Assembly: GCA_942159475.1 (NCBI GenBank)
Contig: OW804097.1
Location: 8,027,685 to 8,091,684, forward strand
Reading direction: 5' to 3'
DNA: 64,000 nt
Origin: Sthenelais limicola
Taxonomy: Eukaryota > Annelida > Polychaeta > Phyllodocida > Sigalionidae
Positions within the stretch are counted from its first letter, which is position 1. Each line of letters starts with the position of its first letter. The notes beneath the pieces are model-generated. The model saw only the letters and a program-made list of their open reading frames with translations, was not told the origin of the DNA and did no database searches. Of the stretch, positions 10,688 through 21,107 are shown in pieces. Position numbers and translations under genes: made by a program.

Positions 10688-11426
10688 ATCATCCTTTATC
10701 AAATGCCCATCATGTAGTGAGGTGTACTCAACCAATGCCTATATTCTGGTTCAGTGTGGACATTACATCTGTCGGCCATGCATCAAGGGTGCCAAGTTTA
10801 CATTGCAAGATGACAAGACAGAGGGTATAAAATGCCCAATACCTGAGTGTGGTGAGGTTACCATGACACTACCAAACATGGATGATGACATGGGGCTAGA
10901 AAAGGACGGTGTTTTCATGGACGTTGTTGGTGATCTCATGAAGGATTGGTCCAAAGAAGAAACATGTCACCTCTGTTCATGCAAACTAAACTTATCCTTC
11001 AAAAAGCATTTATGTTCTGGGTGTAAGAAGTTACTGTGTGGTGCCTGCATCAGTAATCATGAAGGTAAACACCATTGTATCATCCACAAGCATGCTGCAG
11101 ATGTGTGTTGTCTCCATGGCAAAAAGACAGAAACTTGTTGTTTGAAATGTAACATCTTCAGATGTGAGTCCAGAGAAGAGAAGCCATGTTCCCATAAGGC
11201 TCCCAGCAAAGATGCCAAGAAGAAGAATACAAGCCTTCACCATATGGAAAGGCAAACCCAAGATATTGGTGCCCAAGCAGAAGAGTTTGAGAAACTTGAT
11301 GTAGTTCTGCAGAACCGTAGGGATGAAATGGTGGATTTTGTAAATCACCAGCGTGATCATGTTAAAAAAGAAATGGATAAATGGTCAGATAATAATTTAT
11401 CACTCATTTCAAAGATGACACGACAT
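10688..11426 (+). CDS. TRIM-like gene, exon with RING, B-boxes and coiled coil
   Basis: The exon follows CTTGTTTTCAG and ends at CAT|GTAAGC. It opens with the last base of a split codon, so a start codon must come from an upstream exon. The RING ligand pattern is visible: CPSC, 13 residues, CGHYICRPC, 17 residues, then CPIPEC, with four instead of two residues between the last two cysteines. Next come B-box-like zinc clusters (CHLCSCKL, CSGCKKLLCGAC, then CCLHGKKTETCCLKC), and a charged helical segment (QAEEFEKLDVVLQNRRDEM through DKWSDN) fits a coiled coil. The RING predicts E2 binding and ubiquitin transfer. The B-boxes and coil predict self-association. No in-frame ATG precedes the RING within the exon. 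The cytosolic location is inferred from family membership. Confidence 0.85.
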
Positions 11427-12394
11427 GTAAGCATATTTTAGAGAATAATTAATATCCATATTTAATTTATCTAAATTTAGTTTTAATTCAATATGCCAGG
11501 TTGTGGGAAAGGCCTGGAATGATTATTGAACCAGCATGAGCTTACAAAGATTATGATTATGTTCTCATATTACTAAACAAAATTATCTTTAAATATTATT
11601 TTTAATATTATCTTTAATATTTGCGGCACAGCACAGCCCAGATTATTCTCTACTATTTTCTGTACTTTCTTCTTTTCACTCTTGAAAGTAATGATTTAAG
11701 GCCCTTTAATTGTCCATTAATTATCAAAGCCCATCTGCCCCCTACATGAATGCCCTGAGCATTTTTTTGGTGGCGACATAATTCAATGTGTGTGATCAGA
11801 TGTAGTCAAGCAGAACAACTATATTACCATTGTTTATTAGGAGGCTAGGGATATTAGGTTTTTACTGAGGCCACGTGGCTAGGGTGTCTGGTTTGTTTAC
11901 ATGGTATTGGGGCAGGGGACCTGGTGTTGCGTGTGTGGTGTAACTGCAGTCATCTCATGTAATGATTGGCAGAGATGAGGAGGCTGTTTTAGTGCAGGCT
12001 AGGTCCTGAGTAGGTAGGATGTATAGATGGCCAGGTCCTGAAGGTTTGAATAAGAGGAATGTCATTTAGAAAGAGACTGGACATTTACTTTTCTATTTGT
12101 TAATAAAGTTTAATAATATAGTTCCTGTGAGATCTTTGCCTGATGTCCTGTGTTTACATCTAATGTTACTTCAGTTATACGACTTATCTGATGATCTCCT
12201 TCTTTAGATCTGTTACGTTTCTCACTGTTTTGCCTTGTCTTACTCACTGGATAGAATATACTTTCATTCATTTATTAAAGTGACTATTTTCTGTTGTCTT
12301 GTATTGTATTCTCAGTCACAGTGCAGGGTTGAATAAATCGCTTCAAAAAGTGGTTATTCTTAGGAAAATCACTTTTCAAAATATGGGTTATGTA
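11427..12394. other. TRIM-like intron 1, first part; nothing else recognised
   Basis: AT-rich intron sequence with no coding stretch on either strand. Confidence 0.5.
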
Positions 12395-12745
12395 TCACAA
12401 AATATGCTCACACCAACGATAGGTACAAGCTGGTTGTCTGGGGGATGCCCATATATACATTTTTGGTTGACTGCAACATCTGGTTCTAGAGCTATACCTA
12501 CTTGATGGGGAACTGATGTCCGAGTGCTCGCTGTCTTCCCCAAAGACTTTGCCAGGGCCACTTTTCTGCTTGTTGGTTTTAATAATAACCTCTACTTCTT
12601 CGGAATACCTTGCCGCTTCATTCATACTGGCTGGCGATTTTGAATGACAATGTCCTTAATGTCATCTCTTAGTCCATTAATGTACAGAGCGGTCTGCAAT
12701 TTCTCTGACATCGATTCCCTTCTGATGACAGCCTTTTTAATTGCA
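12395..12745 (-). mobile_element. LTR-retrotransposon gag relic
   Basis: On the minus strand one can read SEKLQTALYINGLRDDIKDI, then, after a disruption near 12626, MNEAARYSEEVEVIIK. This resembles the retrotransposon gag pattern of Ty3/Gypsy-type elements: a helix ending in an ING-L motif followed by LNEA...A..E. The frame is broken by a stop or indel, and no zinc knuckle, protease or RT is found nearby. It is a short dead fragment inside intron 1 of the TRIM-like gene. Confidence 0.5.
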
Positions 12746-12844
12746 ATGGGCAGTTAAATGTGTTTAGGTATAATGTTACCATTGGAATTCTACATTTGTG
12801 AAGAAAATCGTCGTCCGTCGTCTATGCACCACTTTCGTCTTCGT

Positions 12845-12985
12845 CTGAGCGCAGTGGTAGTGGTATTGGTAGTGGTGGCAGTGGTGCTGGTGCTGGTCAT
12901 GCTATGTCACGGTTCGTTGGCCAGCTGAGTGGGAGCTTAGTGTTAGTGGTGGTAGTGGTGGCAGTGGTGACAGTGGGTGTATGTA
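12845..12985. repeat. Imperfect GTGGTA/GGCAGT microsatellite
   Basis: Repeated GTGGTAGTG- and GGCAGTGGTG-type units run with interruptions through the stretch. The short open frame here is a by-product of the repeat. Confidence 0.7.
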
Positions 12986-13270
12986 CTAATGTAGGTATGA
13001 ATGTACATGTACAAAATGTACATGCAAACATAGTTACACCTTACAACTACAATCTGAGCAGCTATTATTATTGTGGTGACCTAGTATGTAGTATGGTTAC
13101 AATCATTTAAACATGAAAAGTTTACATCTGTTTTAACAAATGTATAATTTGAATATTTTTTTTTCTAAATATATGCTGTGTTTTAAGGTATTCTGGTGGG
13201 GTTTACTTGGTGTCATTGGGAGAATTCCTTAACATTCACATGCTTACTTGAAATTTAGAATGGTTCTTCT

Positions 13271-13342
13271 ATGTATGTATGTATGTATGTATGTATGTAT
13301 GTATGTGTACATGTACTTATGTGTACATGTACTTATTTATGT
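13271..13342. repeat. (ATGT)n microsatellite with GTACATGTACTT units
   Basis: About nine perfect ATGT units are followed by repeated GTGTACATGTACTT. Confidence 0.9.
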
Positions 13343-13985
13343 ATACATGTAGCCCATTGCAATTATATATGACGTTAGTCATAGCCGTGCATCTTGTTGT
13401 CTCTAGTATAGTCTCTTGAACTCCCACCTTCCTTCATTTTACGGTGCATGTAGTCCTGCTATGTCTTTGGCTGACATATGCAGTGGTGTGCGTGTTGTAT
13501 TGCCCACGTTCCGACCTGTCCAATTTCCAGCGTGGGCAGGTAGATTATCCTCAGTGACTGCAGACATTTGATCATTTTATCAATTTTATATTATAGACCA
13601 GATTTTGGGGCAGGTGAGTTTTAGAGTCATGCAAGTGAGTTTTCACTGGTTCACTTGCCTTTTGACTTGAGTTTTTTGGCAACTCACACACCACTAATAT
13701 GCTTAAATTAAAGGGATTTTGAAATAAGCAGTTTTAATGACCATGACTATGTCACATTTATTTGTGCACTTTCAACTAAACAATAGAATGTAGACAAATG
13801 TTTAGAAAAACCGCTCTAGTTTGTGCTATCTCCTGACTCATAACAAAATGGTATTCCTAACCACTCTAGGCAGGGCAGTTTTTCTAAATATATTCCATCT
13901 GATTTGAGTCAAGATTTGTACTTGCTTGCTTGCCACCCCTGGGTTTGGATGTAAATGTAGATTTTATAATTGAAACATTTTGCAG

Positions 13986-14256
13986 GTTAGGGTGAAGCAA
14001 AAGCAGTCTCTTCAATGGAAGGCCATATCGCCAGATCTTATTGATATTCAGACAGATCAACCTTGGATGGACTTGCCTCTGGACAAGATCGACCTGACCT
14101 TGTCTCCTGAGGTGACGGCATATGTGTCTAAAGTCAGAGATGGTGAGCCTCCCTCTAAGATACTCTCTGGGGTTCCATATGTGCCTGCTCCTGGTCCTGC
14201 TCCTACAATTGGTTTACTTGAAGCTCCACCTGTACCTGCACCTGCACCAACCAAAG
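13986..14256 (+). CDS. TRIM-like gene, middle exon with Pro/Ala linker
   Basis: The exon starts after ACATTTTGCAG in phase 0 and ends at CCAAAG|GTGAGT in phase 1. It encodes VRVKQKQSLQWKAISPDLID, an acidic stretch with LDKIDLTLSPEVTAYV, and a proline/alanine-rich tail (VPAPGPAPT, PPVPAPAPTK). The tail would be a flexible linker between the coiled coil and the C-terminal propeller. Both splice sites are strong and both phases match the neighbouring exons, which makes the assignment firm although the exon has no catalytic domain. Confidence 0.8.
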
Positions 14257-14601
14257 GTGAGTTTTTCTTATAAAGTGATAAATAATCTGTGATTCTGACT
14301 ATCACCTTTCATCATTCATGACCAAACTGTAGAAGCTGTGATCATTACTAGAACCCTACTATTTGATACTTGTTATAATACTTGTATGCCATGAAAAAAA
14401 ACCTACCTACCTACCTACTTGTAAATGCTAACTCCAGTTGTAAAAATGTCGCCATGGTTACGTTGCTTAGCAACCACCCATTGTCCGAGTCAATCCAGAC
14501 CACAAGAAAAGTCCATATCACCCCTTGGGGTAACCCTCACATGTACCGTATATACCTGTGTATAAGCCCCGAGGGTATTCTGAAGGATATTGTCACGCAA
14601 A

Positions 14602-14610
14602 AATTTCAAA
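14602..14610. repeat. Candidate 9-bp target-site duplication, left copy
   Basis: AATTTCAAA immediately precedes the LINE 5' end. The same 9-mer follows its (TAA)n tail at 20852-20860. AT-rich 9-mers recur by chance, but both copies sit exactly at independently chosen borders. Confidence 0.6.
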
Positions 14611-14875
14611 GAAATAAATTTTGCAGAGACGTGCTACTAGACCCATCAATCCCTCGATTTTATGAAGTTACAACTTCAAAAAAATGGGGGATAGGCCGCC
14701 GAGTGCGAGGCGTACTCACAGCTAATGGCGGACGTGTAGGACTAAAGGTCAGCACTTTTGTTGGTGAAAACAGATTCGGACGATTACTTAGTGAAATTCG
14801 GTCAGATTTGAACAAGAATAACCAGGCTCGATAGAGGATTGAACTGAGTCTTATAGTACAGTCACAACCATTGAA

Positions 14876-15607
14876 ATGGATTTACAGAGAAGACAGCTAC
14901 TCATACTTTGCGACTCACGTGGGGCCGGGTTGCGAGAACTAATCCAAAACAAGGCATCGGACATTGACTCGCAAGTCTTTACTGCACCGGGTGCAGATAC
15001 TGTGTTGTTAATAACAAAAGCAAAGGGGATAATAATGATTAGCAGACCCACCACCGTATTTGTTTTGTCTGGAATTTGTAACCTTACAATGAAAGACAGA
15101 ACCACCAAAGAGGTAGGGCTACGTTACGACTCTGAGACAGAGGTTGACACTAAAACAACTGACAACATGTTAAGAGCGATCAGATTGATTGAGGGATTCT
15201 CACCCCAGAATGCTTCCCCACCAGTAATAGTGTTTGGTACCACCTTCGGGTTGGATTAAGTGCAATACAACCGCGACTCTGCCAGACATAACTGGAGACT
15301 GAGAAGAATACTGACTGAGTCGAAACTCAATGCGATCTTGGAAGATCAAGAGTCCTTAAATCGCCTAGTGAAAGCCTTCAATACCAGTGTTCAGAGGGGT
15401 AATGGAACCAGGGGCCTGCCAACAGTCCACATTGGCTCCTTAATCCACGTCCATAGGGCAGGTAGAAGAGCCAAGACTACACTCAGACCGGTATACGATG
15501 CGTTGTACCAAAAACTAGATGAGGATGGATGTCATCTCACCCAAGCCCTCAAAGACGGCGTTGCTGACAGAATCATCGTAGCATACAGAAAATTAAATGC
15601 AATTTAA
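14876..15607 (+). CDS. LINE ORF1, SGNH-hydrolase-like, with one in-frame stop
   Basis: ATG at 14876 opens a 127-codon frame ending in TAA at 15257-15259. The same frame continues for 115 more codons to TAA at 15605-15607. The first part has LLILCDSRGAGLRELI, resembling SGNH/GDSL block I around the catalytic serine, and SGICNLT, resembling the block III Gly-x-Asn. The second part has SLIHVHRAGRRAK, where a block V histidine would be expected. Esterase-like ORF1 proteins are known in CR1-type LINEs and are thought to help RNP formation or membrane/nucleic-acid interaction. The single stop is either a recent nonsense change or is bypassed. Confidence 0.6.
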
Positions 15608-15910
15608 TAATTAACTAAGCATAAATGCCGACGACCATTTAATCATAGGCTAACCTAAAGGGAGATGGCGCTCAACAGAACCCATGCTCTCCTAGGGGCT
15701 CCTTGACTATAATGGCAGTAATATTACGCAAAAATTCGGACTAATCGTGAAAAAATATTGGTAACATTATTTTAACTTGAACTCTCGTTGAATACTTGCA
15801 ATTGTGTTGTGATGGACTATGAGGATGACAGAACAGAATATCCACATGAAGCTGGTGAGAGAACTTATCTTATTTGATCAACGTAGCTGTTTAATAGACA
15901 CAAGCACTGC

Positions 15911-15998
15911 AAACTATGAACTCCGTCCGACCAAGAAATTTACAAGAAATTTACAAACTATGAACTCCGTCCGACCAATAAATTTATAAGAAATTTAT
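15911..15998. repeat. ~44-bp tandem duplication in the LINE inter-ORF region
   Basis: AAACTATGAACTCCGTCCGA occurs twice in a row, each copy followed by CCAA(G/T)AAATTTA and AGAAATTTA. Confidence 0.8.
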
Positions 15999-16852
15999 TA
16001 TGACTCAGGGACAACGATTGGACTAAGGTTGAAAAGTAATTTTAGAGCATGAAAGGGAAATAGAGGGAATCGATCGGTGACAAAGGGAATCACGGGGGTT
16101 ATACATGTACTATTGTAAAACAGTATTTAATTATAACAAAAATTTTCATGAATGTGTGGTACAAGCCGTATAATCATTATCATATATATAATGACCATAA
16201 GTACTATTGTATAAACAGTATTTAATATTGGTAACAATGCTATTGTATAATAGAACACTATGGAATATACCTACCCATCATTGATTATGCTACATTGCAT
16301 GAATAGGTCTTTTAGAAATACTACAAGAAAATACTTGGCAAAAAGAATAAGGGTATGTTTAAGGTATATGTTTGAGTTAAAAAATTGTACTATTTGGCAA
16401 AACCCTACACAAGGTATAGAGTATGGGTATTGAGTACTCGTGATTGGAGGGGTGAGCTGATTAGGATAACCAGAGAACGGACAGGCGCTCAACAGAACCC
16501 TGAAAAACTCTCTGGGGTTGAATGAACAGATCTCCTCTTCCGATTAGGTGCTTACCCTCAAAAAACTGTAAAAAATTGTAAGAAAGTTTTGTAAAAAAAA
16601 AAAAGGTTATTTGATGATAAATTGACTCAAGTAATAGTTATGTATGTTTTAAGGGTCTAACTCCTTGAAATAATCGTCCTGTAGTTCTGTGGTTTCTTAT
16701 ATAATACGACTCAAATTAAATAAGAATCATGAGAGGTGAGAGACTCGGGTTAGGTAAAGTGAGAAAAGTAATAGAAAGCAAGTTAGTTAGTTTAAATATG
16801 TTAGGGGTTCAAACTTGCTACTCGGGTACTGTAGGGATGAAGGTATATTCTG

Positions 16853-19798
16853 ATGATTGTAATGGATAACAAAAGGGGGGACAACAATGACTGTAATGAT
16901 TCTGAACTGTTCAAGGCTCTTAAGGGACTGAAATTTATAACATGGAATGTGAGGAGTATTATACCTAAATTTAACCAAATAGAACAATTTATGGTCGAAA
17001 ATGAACTGCACCTAGTGGCAATCCAGGAGACGTGGTTAAATGGGAGAACCTCGGACAGTAATCTTAACTGTAAGGGATATAATATATGTAGACAAGATAG
17101 GAAAATGAAAAGAAGGGGTGGAGGTTTAATAGCTTATGTACACTCGTCTCTAAAAATAGATACGAAGGGGTTCGATGAACATTGGGAATCTAACAGTGAT
17201 ATAGAAATTCAGGTATTCGGAATAAATAAGAGCCATGTTAAAAGCAAGGTCATCTTAAATGTATACAGACCTCCACAAGGGAATTTATCGAGAGCTCTAG
17301 AAATGCTAGAGAATGTACTCGAAAAAATTAACACAACAAAGGAAATTTTAATCATGGGTGATTTCAATTATGATGCCAAGAATTTGGAAAAAGGGAAATC
17401 TACAGGGGCAGATTTGTTAAAAAATTTACTATTAAAATTCAACCTCCAACAAATAGTTAAAGAAAAAACCAGAATTAGTAATAAGTTGGCTACGACAATA
17501 GACCATATATATACAAATGTAAAGAACATAAGACAAACAGGGACGCTAAATATAAATTTAAGCGACCACCTCCCTGTGTACGTTCAAGTAAAGAAAGAAA
17601 AGACAAAATACAAGATAGAAACATTTTCGGCAAGAAATACGAAGTTTTTAGATACAAAAATATTGTGTGAAATTCTAGCAGATATGGACTGGACAGACTT
17701 ATACTCGAACAGGGATGTAAATGCTAGTTGGGATATAATATACAATAAGATAAATACTATACTGGACAGGATGTGTCCAGTAAAGAAATTCAAAAATGTT
17801 AGAGCAACTCCAGCCTGGTATGACAAATCCATTATTCAGTGTGGGAAAGAAAGGGATAAAGCTTTTAGACTTGCCGTGAGGACAGGGAATGAAGTAGACT
17901 GGCAAAAGGCCAGAAAGCTTAGGACTAATGTCAATACAAAAGTTAAGATGGCTAAAGAAAAGTTTTTAAGGGCACAAATAAACGACAATAGGAACGATCC
18001 ACACAAATTTTGGGAAATATTAAAACCACTTGTATCCAAAGATAAAGTTAAAAACAGGAGTGAAATCATAATTGAAAATCAGGGCACAAAATTAAAGGGG
18101 AAGGAAGCGTGTGAGGCAATTAAGGACTTTTTTGTAAATGTTGGGCCGGAACTCGCTAAAAAGATTGTAAAGACAAGTAATGGGAATGAAACGACTGAAC
18201 CAAAATTTATACAGCCAAGAAACCCTTTCAGTTTCAATAAAATAGACAAAATTAATGTTGAGGTAGCTCTTACAAAAGTAGGAAATTACAAGGCCTCGGG
18301 AATAGACTACCTACCCACGAAAATTCTGAAACCCGTAATGAAAGCTTTAAGCTCTCAGTTCGCGTACCTGTTTAATTTAAGTCTCGACAATAAAGAAATA
18401 CCAAACGATTTCAAACAAGCGAAGGTAACACCGTTGTATAAAGAAGGAAATAAGTGCGACCCCAGTAATTACCGTCCCATATCATGCATTAATTTACCAG
18501 CCAAGATTTTAGAGAGCTGTGTCCAGACTCAACTGGCTAATTTTTTTGAAACCAATAATCTTCTAACCGAGAACCAATTTGGTTTTAGGAAAGAAAAATC
18601 TATAGTGGAAGCGCACGATAAACTATTAGAAAAGATTTATTATAACTTAAACAATAAGAAGGCCACAGACCTTATTTTTCTCGACTTTAAAAAAGCCTTC
18701 GATACGGTGAATCATGATTTATTACTTATGAAACTTGAAAGGTATGGACTGGATGAACAATCAGTAAGTTGGTTAAAAAATTATTTGTCTAATAGGTTTC
18801 AAAGCGTTGTAGCAAATGGGAGTTGTTCCTCTCTTAAATCCGTAAGCTGTGGTGTTCCGCAAGGGACCTCATTGGGACCATTACTTTTCTGTATATATAT
18901 AAACGATTTAGATACTGTTGTTGAAGATAGTCATGTCCAATTATTTGCGGACGATACTGTTTTATATGCAAGTAGACTGTTAAATGGGAATAGTATAATT
19001 TCCTTACAAGAGGATTTAAAGAGAATCGTTAATTGGTGTGCGGACAACAAAATATCGCTAAATATAAAGAAATGCAAGAGTCTTACAATTAGATCCCGTG
19101 AGGATACAAAAGATATTACCAATTATGAAATTAATGATCAGAAGCTTGACAATGTAACAAATTATAAATATCTTGGTATAGAATTGGATCGGCAACTTAA
19201 CTTTAATAAATTTATGGTAAAAAAGGTGAACACTGTAAGAGCCAAAATAAAAGCTCTCTCCAAACTTTATAGAATATGCAATAAAGAGACACTATTGATT
19301 ATATACAAAACTATGGTATTACCCATAATTGATTATGGTGATATATTTTATAGTTCTACAGCACAAAACCATCTCAGAAAATTACAAACTTTACAAAATG
19401 CAGCTTTGAAGATAGTACTGCACCTACCAAAACTCTCGAGTACGAAAGATATACACATTGAACTAAATATTCCGAGTCTCCAAACGAGACGCGAAAAACA
19501 TATTTTGGAGAGGGCCTTCATTCGCTCAAGAAAGGAGGAATATGTTGATAATAGGAAAATATGCCTAAGACGGCTAACAAAGGGTAAAAAACTGGTTGTT
19601 CCGCACCCGAAGAACGAAATATTTAAAAAATCTTACATTTATACTTTACCAAACTTATGGAATAACCTCGAGGACAATATTCAAGATATTCCCTCGAGAA
19701 AAGAATTCAGAGGATATCTGAAACAAAGATACCATACTGACTATGATATGTTCTTAAAAACTCAAGATACCATCTCTACGCAAAATGTTACATATTAA
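16853..19798 (+). CDS. LINE ORF2: APE endonuclease and reverse transcriptase
   Basis: The 981-residue protein has no internal stop. The APE-like endonuclease covers about residues 25-240: ITWNVRSI, AIQETWL, RRGGGLIAYV, NVYRPP, IMGDFNYD (~166), TIDHIY and SDHLPV, so all catalytic motifs are present. The reverse transcriptase runs from about 470 to 780: NYKASGIDYLP, VTPLYKEG, NYRPIS, ENQFGF, LDFKKAFDTVNHD, GVPQGTSLGPLLF (~666), LFADDTVLYA (~697, catalytic Asp pair) and YKYLGIELD. The C-terminal tail carries LPNLWNNL, typical of the group. Translation probably starts at 16853 or at the next ATG, 16862. The protein makes the nick and primes reverse transcription at the target. Everything needed for retrotransposition in cis appears to be there. 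Confidence 0.93.
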   Translation: MIVMDNKRGDNNDCNDSELFKALKGLKFITWNVRSIIPKFNQIEQFMVENELHLVAIQETWLNGRTSDSNLNCKGYNICRQDRKMKRRGGGLIAYVHSSLKIDTKGFDEHWESNSDIEIQVFGINKSHVKSKVILNVYRPPQGNLSRALEMLENVLEKINTTKEILIMGDFNYDAKNLEKGKSTGADLLKNLLLKFNLQQIVKEKTRISNKLATTIDHIYTNVKNIRQTGTLNINLSDHLPVYVQVKKEKTKYKIETFSARNTKFLDTKILCEILADMDWTDLYSNRDVNASWDIIYNKINTILDRMCPVKKFKNVRATPAWYDKSIIQCGKERDKAFRLAVRTGNEVDWQKARKLRTNVNTKVKMAKEKFLRAQINDNRNDPHKFWEILKPLVSKDKVKNRSEIIIENQGTKLKGKEACEAIKDFFVNVGPELAKKIVKTSNGNETTEPKFIQPRNPFSFNKIDKINVEVALTKVGNYKASGIDYLPTKILKPVMKALSSQFAYLFNLSLDNKEIPNDFKQAKVTPLYKEGNKCDPSNYRPISCINLPAKILESCVQTQLANFFETNNLLTENQFGFRKEKSIVEAHDKLLEKIYYNLNNKKATDLIFLDFKKAFDTVNHDLLLMKLERYGLDEQSVSWLKNYLSNRFQSVVANGSCSSLKSVSCGVPQGTSLGPLLFCIYINDLDTVVEDSHVQLFADDTVLYASRLLNGNSIISLQEDLKRIVNWCADNKISLNIKKCKSLTIRSREDTKDITNYEINDQKLDNVTNYKYLGIELDRQLNFNKFMVKKVNTVRAKIKALSKLYRICNKETLLIIYKTMVLPIIDYGDIFYSSTAQNHLRKLQTLQNAALKIVLHLPKLSSTKDIHIELNIPSLQTRREKHILERAFIRSRKEEYVDNRKICLRRLTKGKKLVVPHPKNEIFKKSYIYTLPNLWNNLEDNIQDIPSRKEFRGYLKQRYHTDYDMFLKTQDTISTQNVTY

Positions 19799-20851
19799 GG
19801 TCTCTATGGGAGACACATGTTAGGAATGTTACAAGAGTGAGTCATTGAAAGGGAAATAAGTATGTAATAGGGGGGAAAAACTGGAAATGTATAACCAGGA
19901 ATAAAACAAGATCGATACAACGATTAAGGGAAAAGGTAGGGGATAGGGGTTAAACGGGATATTAAATGAGACTATCCTCGATAGTAGCATTTAATAATCT
20001 AAGAGGGTGGGGTGTGTGGGGTGAGGAGGGTGGGAGCACGGGGTTCATTTGACTTCATACTAATGGTGAGTTGTATTAATTGTTTATCATCAAAAATTGT
20101 GTAAAGTACATCTATCTCTGGCGGTGATATGACAGTTTTGAGTCGAAGGTAACGAATGAGCACCTCATGAAAGATATTTTGTTATACCATTAACAACGAT
20201 AACTAGTGGAAATGTATTGATATTCTCACACTATGACTGTTGAACATATAAAAGTTATGTAGTAATCAAGATTGAATTGTATGAAAATTTCAGCGATATG
20301 ACTATTGAGCATAATATTGCACCAGTGAATAAAGTATATATTCTTAAGGGTAATTTCATAAGAAGACTAACGTCTACAGAAGGAAGGTAAAAGAAAAAGA
20401 AAGAGGAATTTAAAGAAAGAAAGGCGTTTTAGTATGTATAAAAGAGAACACTAATAACTCAAAAAGTTAAGTATGTATAAATTTCAGAAAAAGCAATAAT
20501 GTAATAGCAAACGGGGTTTCAGTAACCATGATATAAAAGCGACGAAGTTATTCTGCAAAGCTCAAAATAATCATACTATTGTAAAGATGATGTCACTTAT
20601 CTTATAAAAACTACCTGTAATGTCTTAATTTAGTATCCAATGAAAGGAAGCATTTGTAATGCAATATTTTATTATGCAAAACTTTGTACTTTATTGTAAC
20701 TGTATTCATTTATTGAAGGAGTAACAGTTCTGTGGTCAGCCAGGAAAACCTGCGAGTGAGCAGAGGGTATAACCTGTTCGAATTAAGCTCCTAGAAACCA
20801 TGTAACTGTACTTTATTGATTTGAATAAAAATATTATAATAATAATAAATT

Positions 20852-20860
20852 AATTTCAAA
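20852..20860. repeat. Candidate 9-bp target-site duplication, right copy
   Basis: AATTTCAAA follows the TAATAATAAATT tail of the LINE directly and matches 14602-14610. Confidence 0.6.
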
Positions 20861-21052
20861 TGGTGATTTGACCCGACTTATATTCGGGGTGGGTTTATAT
20901 TTGTGGCCCGGCTTATATTACACTAACTAAAAACCAGTATGTTGGGATGGGTTCTGCCAACCGTCTGAATTTCAATCCTTACTTAGCTTATGACTTGGGT
21001 TGAGTAAGAGAAGTGGGGGGTGGAGTTTTTGCACTTTTTATTTGGACTTACT

Positions 21053-21107
21053 ACTGGTCCACGTTTCGGACTTTGCAGTCCTTCTTCAGGGCCAGTCCAG
21101 TTATGGC
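21053..21107 (-). ncRNA. Hammerhead-like motif of Penelope-element type
   Basis: On the minus strand CTGAAGA is followed by one extra A, then stem II arm GGACT, loop GCAA, arm AGTCC and GAAAC. Outside the core, ACTGG upstream pairs with CCAGT downstream as a possible stem I. The extra A and the lack of a normal stem III make this a weaker candidate than the two + strand copies. It could be a decayed ribozyme. Confidence 0.35.

Larger units (their letters stand above)
14611..20851 (+). mobile_element. Near-intact, apparently full-length LINE (~6.2 kb)
   Basis: The element has a 5' UTR, ORF1 (14876-15607, one in-frame stop), a ~1.2-kb inter-ORF region, ORF2 with endonuclease and reverse transcriptase (16853-19798), a ~1-kb 3' UTR and a short A/T tail of TAATAATAA type. 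It is flanked by a matching 9-mer. ORF2 is undamaged over 981 codons, so the insertion looks young. The architecture is that of APE-type LINEs of the CR1/Jockey group. It lies in the sense orientation inside an intron of the TRIM-like gene. Confidence 0.85.

Noticed and set aside
14382..14834. 150-codon open frame before the LINE ORF1
   Set aside because: It crosses the border between the older transposon and the LINE 5' UTR, so it cannot be an ancient gene; no domain seen.
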